Of a stretch of 64,000 nt of DNA, positions 45,996-55,330 are shown in pieces. The DNA comes from Zhenpiania hominis (GTDB lineage: Bacteria > Bacillota > Clostridia > Peptostreptococcales > Anaerovoracaceae), in NCBI RefSeq assembly GCF_014333425.1, contig NZ_JACRYT010000002.1, forward strand, positions 62,001 to 126,000. Direction: 5' to 3'. Under the pieces are notes generated by a model that was given only the letters and a program-made list of their open reading frames with translations, had not been told where the DNA came from and did not search any database. The stretch's first letter is position 1, and each line of letters opens with the position of its first letter. Both the position numbers and the translations under genes were made by a program.

Positions 45996-46672
45996 GATGC
46001 GCTAGCCTCCTTTTCTTCACTGCGTTCCCCGCAGGTAGCCGCCATCGGGCAGCCCTGGCAGCCGAATTCCTTTTTCTTTACGCCTTTTCCCTTTGTCGCC
46101 CAGTTAACCGCGGCAATGAGAATCGCGTAAACGAAAAATCCTCCCGGAGCCAGCATGAAAATTCCAATCGGAGACAGCACGTCTGCCGTAATCGTAATGC
46201 CGAAAGCCGTTCCGCTTCCCAGAAGCTCCCGAATCAGCCCCATCATTCCCAACGCAAGGGTAAAGCCGATTCCCATTCCAAGACCGTCCAGCGCCGAATC
46301 CACAACCGAATTCTTGCTGGCGAACATTTCCGCTCTTCCCAGGATGATACAGTTTACTACGATCAGCGGGATAAACAGTCCCAGAGCGGCGTCCAGGGAC
46401 GGAACATAAGCCTTCAAAAGCTGCTGCACGATAGTTACAAATCCCGCGATTACAACAATATAACACGGAATCCGCACTGTGCTCGGAATCACTTTCTTTA
46501 AAATGGAAATTACAATATTGGAACAGATCAGTACCACCATTGCGGAAATACCCATTCCCAGGCCATTAATCGCGCTCGTTGTTACGGCCAGTGTCGGGCA
46601 GGTTCCCAGAAGCAGTACCAGTACCGGGTTTTCTTTGATAATACCCTTTGTTACAATGGATAGTTTACTCAT
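45992..46672 (-). CDS. rnfE: Rnf complex membrane subunit E
   Basis: A 226-residue paralogue of RnfA homologous to NqrD. It has the LLGTCPTLAVTTSAINGLGMG motif with its cluster-binding Cys and a second in IVVNCIILGRAEMFASKNSV. A Cys-rich extension at the C-terminus (GCQGCPMAATC) is less usual. The start overlaps the rnfG stop by one base. Confidence 0.95.
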   Translation of the reverse strand: MSKLSIVTKGIIKENPVLVLLLGTCPTLAVTTSAINGLGMGISAMVVLICSNIVISILKKVIPSTVRIPCYIVVIAGFVTIVQQLLKAYVPSLDAALGLFIPLIVVNCIILGRAEMFASKNSVVDSALDGLGMGIGFTLALGMMGLIRELLGSGTAFGITITADVLSPIGIFMLAPGGFFVYAILIAAVNWATKGKGVKKKEFGCQGCPMAATCGERSEEKEASAS

Positions 46673-47226
46673 TACTTAACACCTCCGCATTCCTGAAACT
46701 GCTGCAGAGCCTCTTTTACTGTCTGATAAATGGCGTTGGAAGAAATTGTCGCGCCGGCAATGTAGTCCACGCCGCTGTCGTTCTTTATATTGTCTTCTTC
46801 CAGCGCGTCCTTGCCCTTATAGCCTGCCAGATACTCCTCTGTCATCGCCTTTGTTCCGAGCCCCGGTGTATCGGCGTGCTCGGTAACCGTTACGCCGGTC
46901 ACTTTTCCATCCTGATCGATTCCGATCATAACGGTAATAAGGCCGCCGTAGCTGGATGACGTAGCAGTTACAGCCATCCCTGTTTTATTATCCGCGATAT
47001 AACATTCCGTCACGCCTTCCACCAGCTTGCCGTCGTATTGGGTAAAGCTGTCTCCGGAAGGCAGAACCTGTGCCCTGGCCTCGTCAGCCGCGGCTTTTGT
47101 ATTCGCTTCAATGATCGGGTTGGTAATACTGTAGGTGCCCGCGAGAGCCGCTGTTACAACCAGACAGATTACTACCAGCACCAGCGCAGGGGCTATGTAA
47201 GATTTGTAGGTTGATTTCTCATTCAT
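46672..47226 (-). CDS. rnfG: Rnf complex FMN-binding subunit G
   Basis: RnfG carries a covalent FMN on the outer face. It has an N-terminal helix (IAPALVLVVICLVVTAALAG) and an FMN_bind domain. The flavinylation motif is AGATISSNAIYQTV near the C-terminus, with the Ser/Thr used by ApbE. The start is ATG 47226 (MNEKSTYKSY), eight bases after GGGAGGAGG and overlapping rnfD by eight bases. The longer ORF has no support. Confidence 0.95.
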   Translation of the reverse strand: MNEKSTYKSYIAPALVLVVICLVVTAALAGTYSITNPIIEANTKAAADEARAQVLPSGDSFTQYDGKLVEGVTECYIADNKTGMAVTATSSSYGGLITVMIGIDQDGKVTGVTVTEHADTPGLGTKAMTEEYLAGYKGKDALEEDNIKNDSGVDYIAGATISSNAIYQTVKEALQQFQECGGVK

Positions 47227-48181
47227 CTTTCTTGCCTCCTCCCTTTTTGTAGGTCCTGCTGATGCAGAAGTTGTCAATATGCGGAGTCAGCACATTCATC
47301 AGCAGGATGGCAAAGGAAACGCCCTCCGGATAAGAACCGTACACCCGGATCAGCATCGTGAAGATCCCGCATCCGATTCCAAAGATGATTTTTCCCATTG
47401 GAAGCACCGGAGAAGTTACATAATCCGTCGCGCAGAAGAACGCGCCCAGCATCAGCCCTCCCGCGCAGAGGTGGAAAATCGGATCCTGCCCCGGAATCAC
47501 CAGCGCCAGCACAAACACACTGCCCAGATAGCTAAGCGGGATAAGCGGAGAAATCACTCTTCTCCAAATCAGGAAAATTCCGCCGATCAGCAGGGCCAGC
47601 GCGCTGACTTCGCCGATACAGCCCCCGACATTCCCCAGGAACAAATCCAGATTAGACGGCATCTGTCCCCCGCCTTCGGATAGAATTCCCAGCGGAGTCG
47701 GTCCCACCGTGGCGTCCACGCCGTCCGCGCCTCTTGGCACCGGCCAGCTGGTCATCTCCGTCGTAAAAGAAAGAAGCAGGAAAATACGGGCCGTTACCGC
47801 CGGGTTTACCAGGTTTTGTCCAATTCCTCCAAAAAGCTGTTTTACGATTACAATCGCGGCAAAGCAGCCTACAATCGCCATCCAGTAAGGAAAGCTGGAC
47901 GGCAGATTAAAGGCCAGCAGCACGCCTGTCAGAACCGCGCTCAGATCGCCGACCGTCTGCTTTCTTTTCATCAGTTTGTTATACAGCCATTCAAAAACCA
48001 CACAGGAGACAATGCATACAACGGTCAAAACCGCAGCCCGGTATCCGAACTGATAGATTCCCACCACAAACGCCGGCAGCAGGGCCAGCAGCACCGTTCC
48101 CATGATCTTCGTTGTATCCGTACTGGAAACCGCATGAGGCGCAGAGGATACGATCAGATTATCATAATACTGTTTTTCCAT
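47219..48181 (-). CDS. rnfD: Rnf complex membrane subunit D
   Basis: A 320-residue polytopic protein homologous to NqrB. The N-terminus SAPHAVSSTDTTKIMGTVLLALLPA is typical. The likely FMN-carrying Thr lies in VGPTPLGILSEGG. The region YVTSPVLPMGKIIFGIGCG matches the second conserved block. It starts one base after rnfC ends. Confidence 0.95.
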   Translation of the reverse strand: MEKQYYDNLIVSSAPHAVSSTDTTKIMGTVLLALLPAFVVGIYQFGYRAAVLTVVCIVSCVVFEWLYNKLMKRKQTVGDLSAVLTGVLLAFNLPSSFPYWMAIVGCFAAIVIVKQLFGGIGQNLVNPAVTARIFLLLSFTTEMTSWPVPRGADGVDATVGPTPLGILSEGGGQMPSNLDLFLGNVGGCIGEVSALALLIGGIFLIWRRVISPLIPLSYLGSVFVLALVIPGQDPIFHLCAGGLMLGAFFCATDYVTSPVLPMGKIIFGIGCGIFTMLIRVYGSYPEGVSFAILLMNVLTPHIDNFCISRTYKKGGGKKDE

Positions 48182-48182
48182 G

Positions 48183-49499
48183 TTATTTGCTCGCCTCCTC
48201 TTTTACCAGCGCCTTACTGAGTTTGTTGATAAAGCCCAGCGGCCGTTTGGCCGGGCAGACATACGCACAGCTTCCGCACTCCATGCACTGGTTAATCTGA
48301 AGCTGATTCAATCTTTCTGTATCCCGGTTTTCATAAGCGTCGGCAAACGCTGTCGGCAGGAGTTTGAACGGACAGGCTTTGTGGCACCTTCCGCAGTTGA
48401 TGCATCCGGTTTCCTCCGGAACCAGCGCCTGTTCTCCCGCGAATGCCAGGATCGCGTTATTATTTTTCACAAGAGGTACTCGATCGGAAAAGACCGCCCT
48501 CCCCATCATCGGACCGCCCATCAGAATTTTTTTCGGCTCTGCCTTATATCCTCCGCAGAATCCGATAATATCCGAAATGCTGGTCCCAATAGGGGCGATA
48601 ATATTTTTCGGCTCCGCCACCGCGGATCCGTCTACCGTAATTCGTTTGGACACAAGGGGCATACCGTCTTTAAAGTACTGCCCGACAAAGGCGATCGTTG
48701 TAATATTCGACAGAATGACGCCCAACTGTGCCGGCAGCACGCCCGCGTCCATTTTCTTTCCCGTAATCTCATAAACCAGTACTCGTTCCGCTCCCTGCGG
48801 GTAACGAGCCCGCAGCGTTACGGTCTTCAGTTCCGGATGATTCTGCTCCGCCAGCATTTTATCCAGCAGCGCAATGGCGTCCGGCTTGTTCTCTTCAATT
48901 CCGATATATCCTTTTTTCAGTCCGAGCTGCTCCATCACAAGGAGCGCTCCGTCGATGATATCCTGGGTATTTTCCAGCATCAACCTGTGGTCGGAAGTAA
49001 TAAACGGTTCGCACTCGGCGCCGTTTACAATCAGCGTATCCACTTCCTCCAGGTTCTGCGGATTGTACTTGATATGCGTAGGGAACGCCGCTCCGCCCAG
49101 ACCGACCAGTCCGCTGTTTCTTACAGCTTTTATAAAGTCCTCTCTGCTGTTAATCTCCGGAGGTTTTACTTCCTCCCAGATCTCCTGCTTTTTGTCTGTC
49201 TCAATGACAATGATCGGATCTTCTCCGCCCATCACCGACCGGATACGTTCAATTCCCGTAACCGTTCCTGAAACGCTTGAGTGAATCGGAGCACTTACAA
49301 ATGCATCGGTATCACCGATCGGCTGTCCTACTTTCACGTAGTCCCCTTTTTTCACAAGAGGGCTGCAGGGCGCGCCAATGTGCTGAGACATCGAAATGCT
49401 TACCGTATCAGGGATCGGCATTACCTGAGTCTCACACGCGGCAGTATGTTTCTCATGGCTGACCTTGATACTTTGCAAATGCCTTTTCTGTTGACCCAT
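48183..49499 (-). CDS. rnfC: Rnf complex NADH-binding subunit C
   Basis: RnfC exchanges electrons with NAD at the cytoplasmic face. It contains a barrel-sandwich N-domain (VKKGDYVKVGQPIGD), a NuoF-like nucleotide and FMN core (GLVGLGGAAFPTHIKYNP, VNGAECEPFITSDHRL) and two [4Fe-4S] motifs (CINCGRCHKACP, CMECGSCAYVCP). The start is taken at ATG 49499 (MGQQKRHLQSIKV), after AAGGAAGG; 14 more codons are open upstream. It is the first gene of the rnf operon. Confidence 0.95.
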   Translation of the reverse strand: MGQQKRHLQSIKVSHEKHTAACETQVMPIPDTVSISMSQHIGAPCSPLVKKGDYVKVGQPIGDTDAFVSAPIHSSVSGTVTGIERIRSVMGGEDPIIVIETDKKQEIWEEVKPPEINSREDFIKAVRNSGLVGLGGAAFPTHIKYNPQNLEEVDTLIVNGAECEPFITSDHRLMLENTQDIIDGALLVMEQLGLKKGYIGIEENKPDAIALLDKMLAEQNHPELKTVTLRARYPQGAERVLVYEITGKKMDAGVLPAQLGVILSNITTIAFVGQYFKDGMPLVSKRITVDGSAVAEPKNIIAPIGTSISDIIGFCGGYKAEPKKILMGGPMMGRAVFSDRVPLVKNNNAILAFAGEQALVPEETGCINCGRCHKACPFKLLPTAFADAYENRDTERLNQLQINQCMECGSCAYVCPAKRPLGFINKLSKALVKEEASK

Positions 49500-49543
49500 T
49501 TCTGAAACCTTCCTTTCCAAAGTTTTTTCAGTCGCATACACGA

Positions 49544-49959
49544 ATTATATTACCACACTATTTATAAAAATGCTACGGTTATTCTAGAAAATTGCTGTCC
49601 AAATTCATTTTTTGTATACAATGCAAAACTTTTCTTCCTATATATATCTATTTTGAATTTCAAACTATATTTCTCTCTTTTTTATACGCTTATAAATAAA
49701 AGCACCGATGTTTCTTTTTTCGTCCAACTGCGGAAGACGTAGTAAGTTACAGATTTCACAAAGAGTTTATCTCTCTTTCAATTGTGTATGATTATGAAAA
49801 ATATTATTATATTCAGAATAAAAGAAATCTTGTTAATAAACTCTCTATTCCAGAGACTTAAATTCATTTTTGCTTATTTCTCATTATAAGTTTGTTCTCT
49901 TTTTATAATAAACTTATCTTTTTAATGAATAATTATGCATTGCTATTTTGGCTGCTCAC
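49544..49959. other. AT-rich region upstream of rnfC, no gene
   Basis: A minus-strand TATAAT at 49544-49549 could be the rnf -10, but no good -35 is visible. The rest is strongly AT-rich. One imperfect inverted repeat (ATAAGTTT...AAACTTAT) lies near 49885-49918. No ORF or Rex-like palindrome was found. Confidence 0.35.
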
Positions 49960-50167
49960 TCATTCCGCTTCTTGAATCAGATCCCGAATGGTCTGCATGG
50001 AAAAATCAATCGAAGCAATTTCATCCGCGCAGACGATTCGAATTCCGACCGCGTCATTCACACATTCCAGCGCGGAAGCAGACGTAACGGGCAGTCACTT
50101 GCCGCAGCCGCCTTTCGGTCTGCTTTAATTTGAAATAGGCTTCTCCGTAAAATTTTTCATATTCCAT
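49960..50167 (-). pseudogene. Remnant of a small RelA/SpoT-type alarmone synthetase
   Basis: On the minus strand an ATG at 50167 opens MEYEKFYGEAYFKLKQTERR; the reading then shifts frame to SALECVNDAVGIRIVCADE and ends IRDLIQEAE. The phrase DAVGIRIVC resembles the core strand of (p)ppGpp synthetases (usually D-I/A-x-GIRIVC). Most of the catalytic domain is missing. The match is short, so the family call is tentative. Confidence 0.4.
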
Positions 50168-50273
50168 ATCCCAGCCTTCCTTTCCTACAAAACAACAACT
50201 ACTGTAAACGAGTTCCCATCTTCTGAAGACGCGGAAATTTTCCCTTTATGATTAAAGATAACCAAAAGAGAAT

Positions 50274-50306
50274 CAAAAAAAGACTTCCGCGTGTATACCG
50301 CGGAAG
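50274..50306 (-). terminator. Terminator of the aldehyde dehydrogenase gene
   Basis: A perfect CTTCCGCG/CGCGGAAG stem (50284-50306) followed on the minus strand by TCTTTTTTT. Confidence 0.8.
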
Positions 50307-50340
50307 CGTTTCTCCGTTCGTATTCTTTTTTTCCGGATGC

Positions 50341-51717
50341 CTATCCCCAGAGTTCTTCGTCCGTGGGAACGTAATTATCCGGCATATATCTGGCGATTCT
50401 GGAAATATTCATCAGATGCTTGTAGTCCAGATTTTCCGAAATGCTGTTGTGTCCCCAGCTTCCGCATCCCAGAGTATTGGTTGGCGCAAGACCGTTGTAA
50501 AAACTGCCGCCGGCGCTGCTGGCGCTGATCTGGTTAATCACAAACCGGGAGACGCACAGTTCTTCGCCTACATGAAGAATATGCTCCTCCGAATCGGAAT
50601 GGAAGGCGACACTGTGTCCTTTTCCTTCTTTCTCCAGATTTTCCCTGGCGATCCGGATTCCCTCATCCAACGTCTTATACTTATACGCGGCAATGACAGG
50701 CGCCATCTTTTCTCCCCCCAGCGCGTCCGTAAGTCCGGTGCCCTCAGCCTCCGCCACGAGAATCTTTGTGCCTTCAGGAATACGGATTCCGGCAAGCTCG
50801 GCAATCCTTTCCGGTGACTGTCCTACCGAGTGGCGGTTTGGTTTTCCCTCCTGGAACAATGCGCTTCGCACGCCTTCCAGTTCTTTTTTATCCCTTACCA
50901 CATAGGCGCCGTTTGCTTCAAATTCCTCCAGGATCGCCTCATAGTCCCTTTCCGGGCAGATCACAGACTGCTCGCCGGAACAGATAATTCCGTAGTCAAA
51001 GGTTCTTCCGGCGATAATTTTGGGAACCGCTTCTTTGTAATCGTATCCTTCGTCAATAATACACTGCACATTTCCCGCGCCTACCCCCAACGCCGGCCTG
51101 CCGGAGCTGTACGCGGCTTTTACCATTCCCGCGCCTCCGGTAGCGATGACTACATCCGCTGAGGAAATCAGGTTCTGTGTATGTTCTCTGGAATGCTGAT
51201 CCAGGATCTGGATCAGATGCTGCGGATACCCCAGCTTCGCAAGTTCCGCGTTTATCATCTCCACGGTTTTCGTACTGCAGCGAATCGCTTTATGATGGGG
51301 TGTAATAATAATGGCGTTGCCGCATTTCAGCGCGAACATAGCGTTGCTCATAGGCGTAACGATAGGATTGGTACAGGGGGTAATGGCGGCCGCAACCCCC
51401 ATAGGCTTGGCGATCCGCGTAATTCCCGTCTCTACATCCGTGTCCAGAATCCCCCGGGATTTCTTCCCTCTGAGATTGTTCCAGACGATTTTTGATTTTT
51501 GCCGGTTCTTGGCGATTTTATCGGGTACGTTTCCCATTCCCGTCTCTTCCACCGCGATTTCCGCCAGGTATTCGGCGTTATCATATACGACCTTTCCGAT
51601 GGTTTTTACCGCCAGGTCCACCTGCTGCTGGCTCATTTTCTCAAACTCCGCCTGAGCGTCTCGCGCCCGCTTGATATACCCGCTGATATACTGCATACTC
51701 ATTTCTTTTTCATCCAT
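50341..51717 (-). CDS. CoA-acylating aldehyde dehydrogenase
   Basis: The enzyme belongs to the acetylating/acylating aldehyde dehydrogenase group (EutE, PduP, SucD, N-terminal AdhE). It interconverts an aldehyde and acyl-CoA with NAD(H). The catalytic Cys is in FDYGIICSGEQSVI, the nucleotide loop in ATGGAGMVKAAYSSGRPALGVG, and the C-terminus has GGSFYNGLAPTNTLGCGSWG. The start is ATG 51717 after GGAGGG. Substrate cannot be fixed: acetaldehyde and succinate semialdehyde are both possible. No microcompartment targeting helix or shell gene is present. Confidence 0.88.
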   Translation of the reverse strand: MDEKEMSMQYISGYIKRARDAQAEFEKMSQQQVDLAVKTIGKVVYDNAEYLAEIAVEETGMGNVPDKIAKNRQKSKIVWNNLRGKKSRGILDTDVETGITRIAKPMGVAAAITPCTNPIVTPMSNAMFALKCGNAIIITPHHKAIRCSTKTVEMINAELAKLGYPQHLIQILDQHSREHTQNLISSADVVIATGGAGMVKAAYSSGRPALGVGAGNVQCIIDEGYDYKEAVPKIIAGRTFDYGIICSGEQSVICPERDYEAILEEFEANGAYVVRDKKELEGVRSALFQEGKPNRHSVGQSPERIAELAGIRIPEGTKILVAEAEGTGLTDALGGEKMAPVIAAYKYKTLDEGIRIARENLEKEGKGHSVAFHSDSEEHILHVGEELCVSRFVINQISASSAGGSFYNGLAPTNTLGCGSWGHNSISENLDYKHLMNISRIARYMPDNYVPTDEELWG

Positions 51718-51775
51718 GACGCTTCCCTCCATTTTTGATTTTCCTGTAAGTCGACTCCGCATGTCTCTTCTTTAG

Positions 51776-51803
51776 ATTGTAACGAAAACGGAAATTTTGT
51801 CAA
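51776..51803 (-). promoter_or_regulatory. Promoter of the aldehyde dehydrogenase gene
   Basis: Minus-strand TTGACA (51798-51803), 16 bases, TACAAT (51776-51781). Confidence 0.65.
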
Positions 51804-51830
51804 TGTGCCCCCCGGAAAGCAGGTTCGCGC

Positions 51831-51859
51831 TTGCCTCCGGGAAAAGATCGTGGTATATT
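51831..51859 (+). promoter_or_regulatory. Promoter of the regulator-transporter module
   Basis: TTGCCT (51831-51836), 17 bases, TATATT (51854-51859), about 40 bases before the response regulator start. Confidence 0.6.
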
Positions 51860-51896
51860 GGCACTGATGTTTGGTACGAAAAAGGGGGAAAGTGAG

Positions 51897-52589
51897 ATGA
51901 AGACCATTTTGATCATTGAAGATGACGCTCATATCAGCGATATGGTGTCCGACGCCCTTACGGCTGAGGGTTTTCGGGTTCTGCAGGTCTGGTCCGGGAC
52001 AGAGGCCCTGCTGCTTCTTGAAAAAGAAACGCCGGATCTGATTCTTCTCGATCTGATGCTCCCGGGATATTCCGGAGAAGAACTTCTTCCCCAAATCAAA
52101 GAAATTCCGGTTATTGTAATCAGCGCCAAAGCAGGCGTTGACAGCAAAGTCGAGACTCTCCTTTCCGGCGCCCGCGATTATCTGAGCAAGCCCTTTTCAC
52201 TGAAAGAACTGCTGGCCAGAATCACGGTGCAGCTTCGAAACACCGCCTCTCGCCCCCGACGCACGCGGCTTTCCTTTGAAAGGCTTTCCCTGGATACCGC
52301 TTCCCATGAGGTTTTCGCGGGAGACGTTCCGGTAAAGCTGACGCGAACAGAATTCGCTATCTTAAAGCTGCTGATGGGAAATCCTTCTCAGGTGTTTACG
52401 AAGGCGGCGATTCTTGACGCTTTGAGTGAGGAAACGCCGGACTGTATGGAAAGTTCCCTGAAAGTCCATGTCAGCAACCTCCGAAAAAAGCTCCGCGCCG
52501 CCTGCGGCCGGGATTATATTGAGTCTGTCTGGGGAATCGGCTTTAAACTCAGCGGGGAGCACGAGTCTGAGGAGCATGCTCATGAATAA
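51897..52589 (+). CDS. OmpR-family response regulator
   Basis: The receiver domain has IIEDD, the phospho-acceptor in LILLDLMLPG, and KPFSLKELLARI. The C-terminal winged helix (VKLTRTEFAILKLLMGNPSQVFTKAAIL, SLKVHVSNLRKKLR, YIESVWGIGFKL) binds DNA. The start is ATG 51897 (MKTILIIEDD) with AAAGGGGGAAAG upstream. It heads a four-gene module with an ABC transporter and a kinase, a layout typical of systems that sense and expel antimicrobial peptides. Repeats just downstream are probable binding sites. Confidence 0.93.
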   Translation: MKTILIIEDDAHISDMVSDALTAEGFRVLQVWSGTEALLLLEKETPDLILLDLMLPGYSGEELLPQIKEIPVIVISAKAGVDSKVETLLSGARDYLSKPFSLKELLARITVQLRNTASRPRRTRLSFERLSLDTASHEVFAGDVPVKLTRTEFAILKLLMGNPSQVFTKAAILDALSEETPDCMESSLKVHVSNLRKKLRAACGRDYIESVWGIGFKLSGEHESEEHAHE

Positions 52590-52632
52590 ATCTTTACGAT
52601 TTCTTAACCTGTTTCTTTACCGCTTTCTTAAC
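52589..52632 (+). promoter_or_regulatory. Tandem repeats before the ABC genes, likely regulator binding sites
   Basis: TTTCTTAAC, TTTCTTTAC and TTTCTTAAC start at 52600, 52612 and 52624, exactly 12 bases apart; a weaker copy (AATCTTTAC) precedes them. A -10-like TAGAAT lies just downstream without a good -35. This suits an activator-dependent promoter controlled by the response regulator. Confidence 0.55.
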
Positions 52633-52676
52633 TTCCGTCTGTTAGAATCCGTTCATCAATATCAGGAGGTAAAGAA

Positions 52677-53591
52677 ATGGAATACGTTTTAACTACCGAA
52701 AATTTGAGCAAATCCTACGGCCGTTTTCAGGCTCTGGATCAGCTTTCCCTGCATGTGCCCAAGGGCTCTGTCTACGGGCTTGTCGGCCGAAACGGCGCGG
52801 GAAAGACAACTTTAATCCGCCTTGTCTGCGGCCTGCAGACGCCCAGCGGCGGAACGTATATGCTCTACGGAAAAAGAAGCGGGGACCGGGAGCTGGAAAA
52901 AATCCGCAGACGCGTCGGCGCGGTTGTGGAAGTTCCTTCTGTCTATCAGAATATGACCGCGGAAGAAAATCTGAAGCAGCAATATCTGCTGCTCGGTCTC
53001 CCATCCTTTGAAGGAATCGCTCGCCTGCTGGAGCTTGTAGGTCTCAGCGACACTGGAAAAAAGAAGGTTCGCAATTTTTCTCTGGGTATGCGCCAAAGAC
53101 TGGGGATCGCTCTGGCTCTGGCCGGATCCCCCGATTTTCTGATTCTGGATGAACCGGTCAACGGTTTAGATCCTCAGGGGATCATCGAAATGCGGGAACT
53201 GCTCCTAAGGCTAAATCGGGAGCATCAGATTACAATTCTGATTTCCAGCCATATTCTCGACGAGCTTTCCCGGCTGGCCACCCATTACGGCTTTCTTGAC
53301 CGCGGCCGCCTTGTAAAGGAAATGAGCGCCGGGCAGCTGGAAGCCTCCGCTCGTAAGTCCATACGGGTGGAAGTTTCGGACATCCGGGCTCTTGTCAGGG
53401 GGCTCGACGCCCTGGGTCTGGAATATACCATCTGTTCCGACAAAGAAGCCGATATTTACGGCGAAATCAGCGTTACCCGCCTCGTACTGGCTCTTTCTAA
53501 AGAGGGTTGCGAAATCCTGCAGATCCGTAAGCAGGATGAAAGCCTCGAAAGTTACTATATGACCCTGCTGGGAGGTGAGGATCATGAATAA
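52677..53591 (+). CDS. ABC transporter ATP-binding protein
   Basis: Walker A is GRNGAGKTT, the signature is NFSLGMRQRLGIALAL, Walker B is FLILDEPVNGLDP, and the H-loop is SSHILDELSRL. The C-terminal 80 residues are an extra domain as in BcrA/LanF-type exporters. An AGGAGG site precedes the ATG. It overlaps the permease gene by eight bases. Likely role: export of, or immunity to, a peptide antibiotic; this rests on module layout. Confidence 0.92.
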   Translation: MEYVLTTENLSKSYGRFQALDQLSLHVPKGSVYGLVGRNGAGKTTLIRLVCGLQTPSGGTYMLYGKRSGDRELEKIRRRVGAVVEVPSVYQNMTAEENLKQQYLLLGLPSFEGIARLLELVGLSDTGKKKVRNFSLGMRQRLGIALALAGSPDFLILDEPVNGLDPQGIIEMRELLLRLNREHQITILISSHILDELSRLATHYGFLDRGRLVKEMSAGQLEASARKSIRVEVSDIRALVRGLDALGLEYTICSDKEADIYGEISVTRLVLALSKEGCEILQIRKQDESLESYYMTLLGGEDHE

Positions 53592-54408
53592 CCTGCTTCA
53601 CGCGGATTTCCGCCGGCTGCTGCGCGACCGTCTGTTCTGGGTTCTGACAGCCGTTATGGCAATCTGGGCCATCATTCTTTTCCTGAACCATTACAGCGAT
53701 AAAATCCGCTATGGAGAACAGGCCTCCCTTGACAGTATGTTTTTCAGTTTTGCCGTGCTGACCGGATTTGCGTCAGCCGCTTTCTGCAGTCTGTTTACCG
53801 GAAGAGAACACAGCGATGGCATTCTGCGGAACAAAATCATTATCGGATGCAGCCGCACCCGAATCTATTTGTCCGGCTTTTTGACCTGCGCCGCGGCTAT
53901 GCTCCTGTCCACCTTTGCCTATATGGCAGTCCTGTGCGTCCTGGGGATTCCGGTTTTTGGCCTCTTTGAGGGAGATCCCGGTGGGCTTCTCCTGATTTTT
54001 GCGGCAAGCGCTCTTCTAAACCTTGTGCATGTGGCGCTTTTCCATCTGGTATCCATGCTGAACTCCAGCAAATCCGCCTCTGCCATTATCTGCATGGCTC
54101 TGAGCCTTTTGCTGCTGGTAGCGGCCAGTCTGCTGCTTCAAAGGCTGGCCCAGCCGGAGTTGATCCAGCAGGTTCAGATGGTAGACGGCAGTCCCGTAGT
54201 TTCTCAGGCAGCCAATCCCAAATATCTGACCGGAAGCACACGGATCCTTTATCAGTTTTTTGTGGACTTGCTCCCATCCGGTCAGGCTCTGCAGATTGCT
54301 TCCGCGCAAGTGGCACATCCGATTCAGATCCTGCTGTATTCTTCGGGAGTTACCGTCCTCTTAAACCTAATCGGAATTTACCTTTTTAATCGAAAAAATC
54401 TGAAGTAG
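53584..54408 (+). CDS. ABC transporter permease (ABC-2 type)
   Basis: About six transmembrane helices in 275 residues. The N-terminus LLHADFRRLLRDRLFWVLTAVMAIW and the block AAFCSLFTGREHSDGILRNKIIIGCSRTRIYLSGF are typical of the ABC-2 group. A long loop between the last two helices is extracytoplasmic. The start is ATG 53584 after GGGAGG; it partners the preceding ATPase. Confidence 0.88.
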   Translation: MNNLLHADFRRLLRDRLFWVLTAVMAIWAIILFLNHYSDKIRYGEQASLDSMFFSFAVLTGFASAAFCSLFTGREHSDGILRNKIIIGCSRTRIYLSGFLTCAAAMLLSTFAYMAVLCVLGIPVFGLFEGDPGGLLLIFAASALLNLVHVALFHLVSMLNSSKSASAIICMALSLLLLVAASLLLQRLAQPELIQQVQMVDGSPVVSQAANPKYLTGSTRILYQFFVDLLPSGQALQIASAQVAHPIQILLYSSGVTVLLNLIGIYLFNRKNLK

Positions 54409-54423
54409 AGAAAGGAGACCTTT

Positions 54424-55311
54424 ATGATTACCTGGCTGTGTGTGTTCTGTTTTCTGCTGGCAGCAGCTCTGCTGCTGGTCATCCTGAAAATTCTGCTGAT
54501 GCGCAGGGCTTTACGGGAAATTTGCAGAGAGCTGCAGGAAAAGCTGGAGGAAGACACCAACACACTGCTCCGGGTCTCCAGCCGGGATTCCAGCATCCGC
54601 TCACTGGCAGCTCAGCTGAATACCCAGCTCCGTCTGCTTCGGGACAGACGGCACAAATATCAGCAGGGGGATCGGGAACTTAAAGAAGCCATCACCAATA
54701 TGGCCCACGATCTCCGCACCCCGCTGACGGCGGTCTGCGGTTACCTGGAGCTTCTAAAACAGGATTGTCTGCCTTCCCGTTATTTTGATCTGTTAGAAAA
54801 CCGTACGGAACTGTTGAAAACTCTGACAGAAGAGTTATTCCGCTACTCGGTCCTTCTCGCGGAAGAGGACTGGGAACCGGAAACGGTCCTTCTCAATTCT
54901 GTTTTGCAGGAATGCCTGGCCTCCCACTACAGTGATTTTAAGAAAGAAGGAATCATTCCCGAAATCCATCTTACCGAAAATCCGGTATCCCGCAGTCTTA
55001 ACCGTTCTTTCCTCTGCCGTATCCTGGATAATATTATCAGCAACGCCATCAAATACAGCGACGGCGATTTTCAGGTTTTTTTGGATGAATCGGGAGAAAT
55101 GCGCTTTTCCAATCTGGCTCGCGATCTTACACCTGTCGCCGCAGGCCGTCTCTTTGATCGATTTTATACAGTGAAAACCGGCGCCAGAGAAGCTTCCGGT
55201 CTGGGCCTTTCCATCGCAAAGACACTGACCGAGCGAATGGGAGGAACGATCCGGGCAGAATATCGACAGGAGCGGCTTTCTATTTTCCTCTCTTTTTCTG
55301 CCCGTATGTAA
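54424..55311 (+). CDS. Sensor histidine kinase
   Basis: One N-terminal membrane helix and no sizeable external domain, so it is an intramembrane-sensing kinase that probably detects signals through the transporter. The H box is NMAHDLRTPLTAVCGYLELL, the N box is ILDNIISNAIKYS, and the G2 box is GLGLSIAKTLTERMGG. It is the last gene of the module and ends before a strong terminator. Confidence 0.92.
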   Translation: MITWLCVFCFLLAAALLLVILKILLMRRALREICRELQEKLEEDTNTLLRVSSRDSSIRSLAAQLNTQLRLLRDRRHKYQQGDRELKEAITNMAHDLRTPLTAVCGYLELLKQDCLPSRYFDLLENRTELLKTLTEELFRYSVLLAEEDWEPETVLLNSVLQECLASHYSDFKKEGIIPEIHLTENPVSRSLNRSFLCRILDNIISNAIKYSDGDFQVFLDESGEMRFSNLARDLTPVAAGRLFDRFYTVKTGAREASGLGLSIAKTLTERMGGTIRAEYRQERLSIFLSFSARM

Positions 55312-55330
55312 ATTAAAAGATTGCGGAAAA

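Noticed and set aside
49824..49842. Rex-like half site TTGTTAATAAAC upstream of rnfC
   Set aside because: Only one half matches; the second half lacks TTAACAA.
49948..50133. 61-codon plus-strand ORF near the alarmone synthetase remnant
   Set aside because: No ribosome site and antisense to the recognisable remnant.
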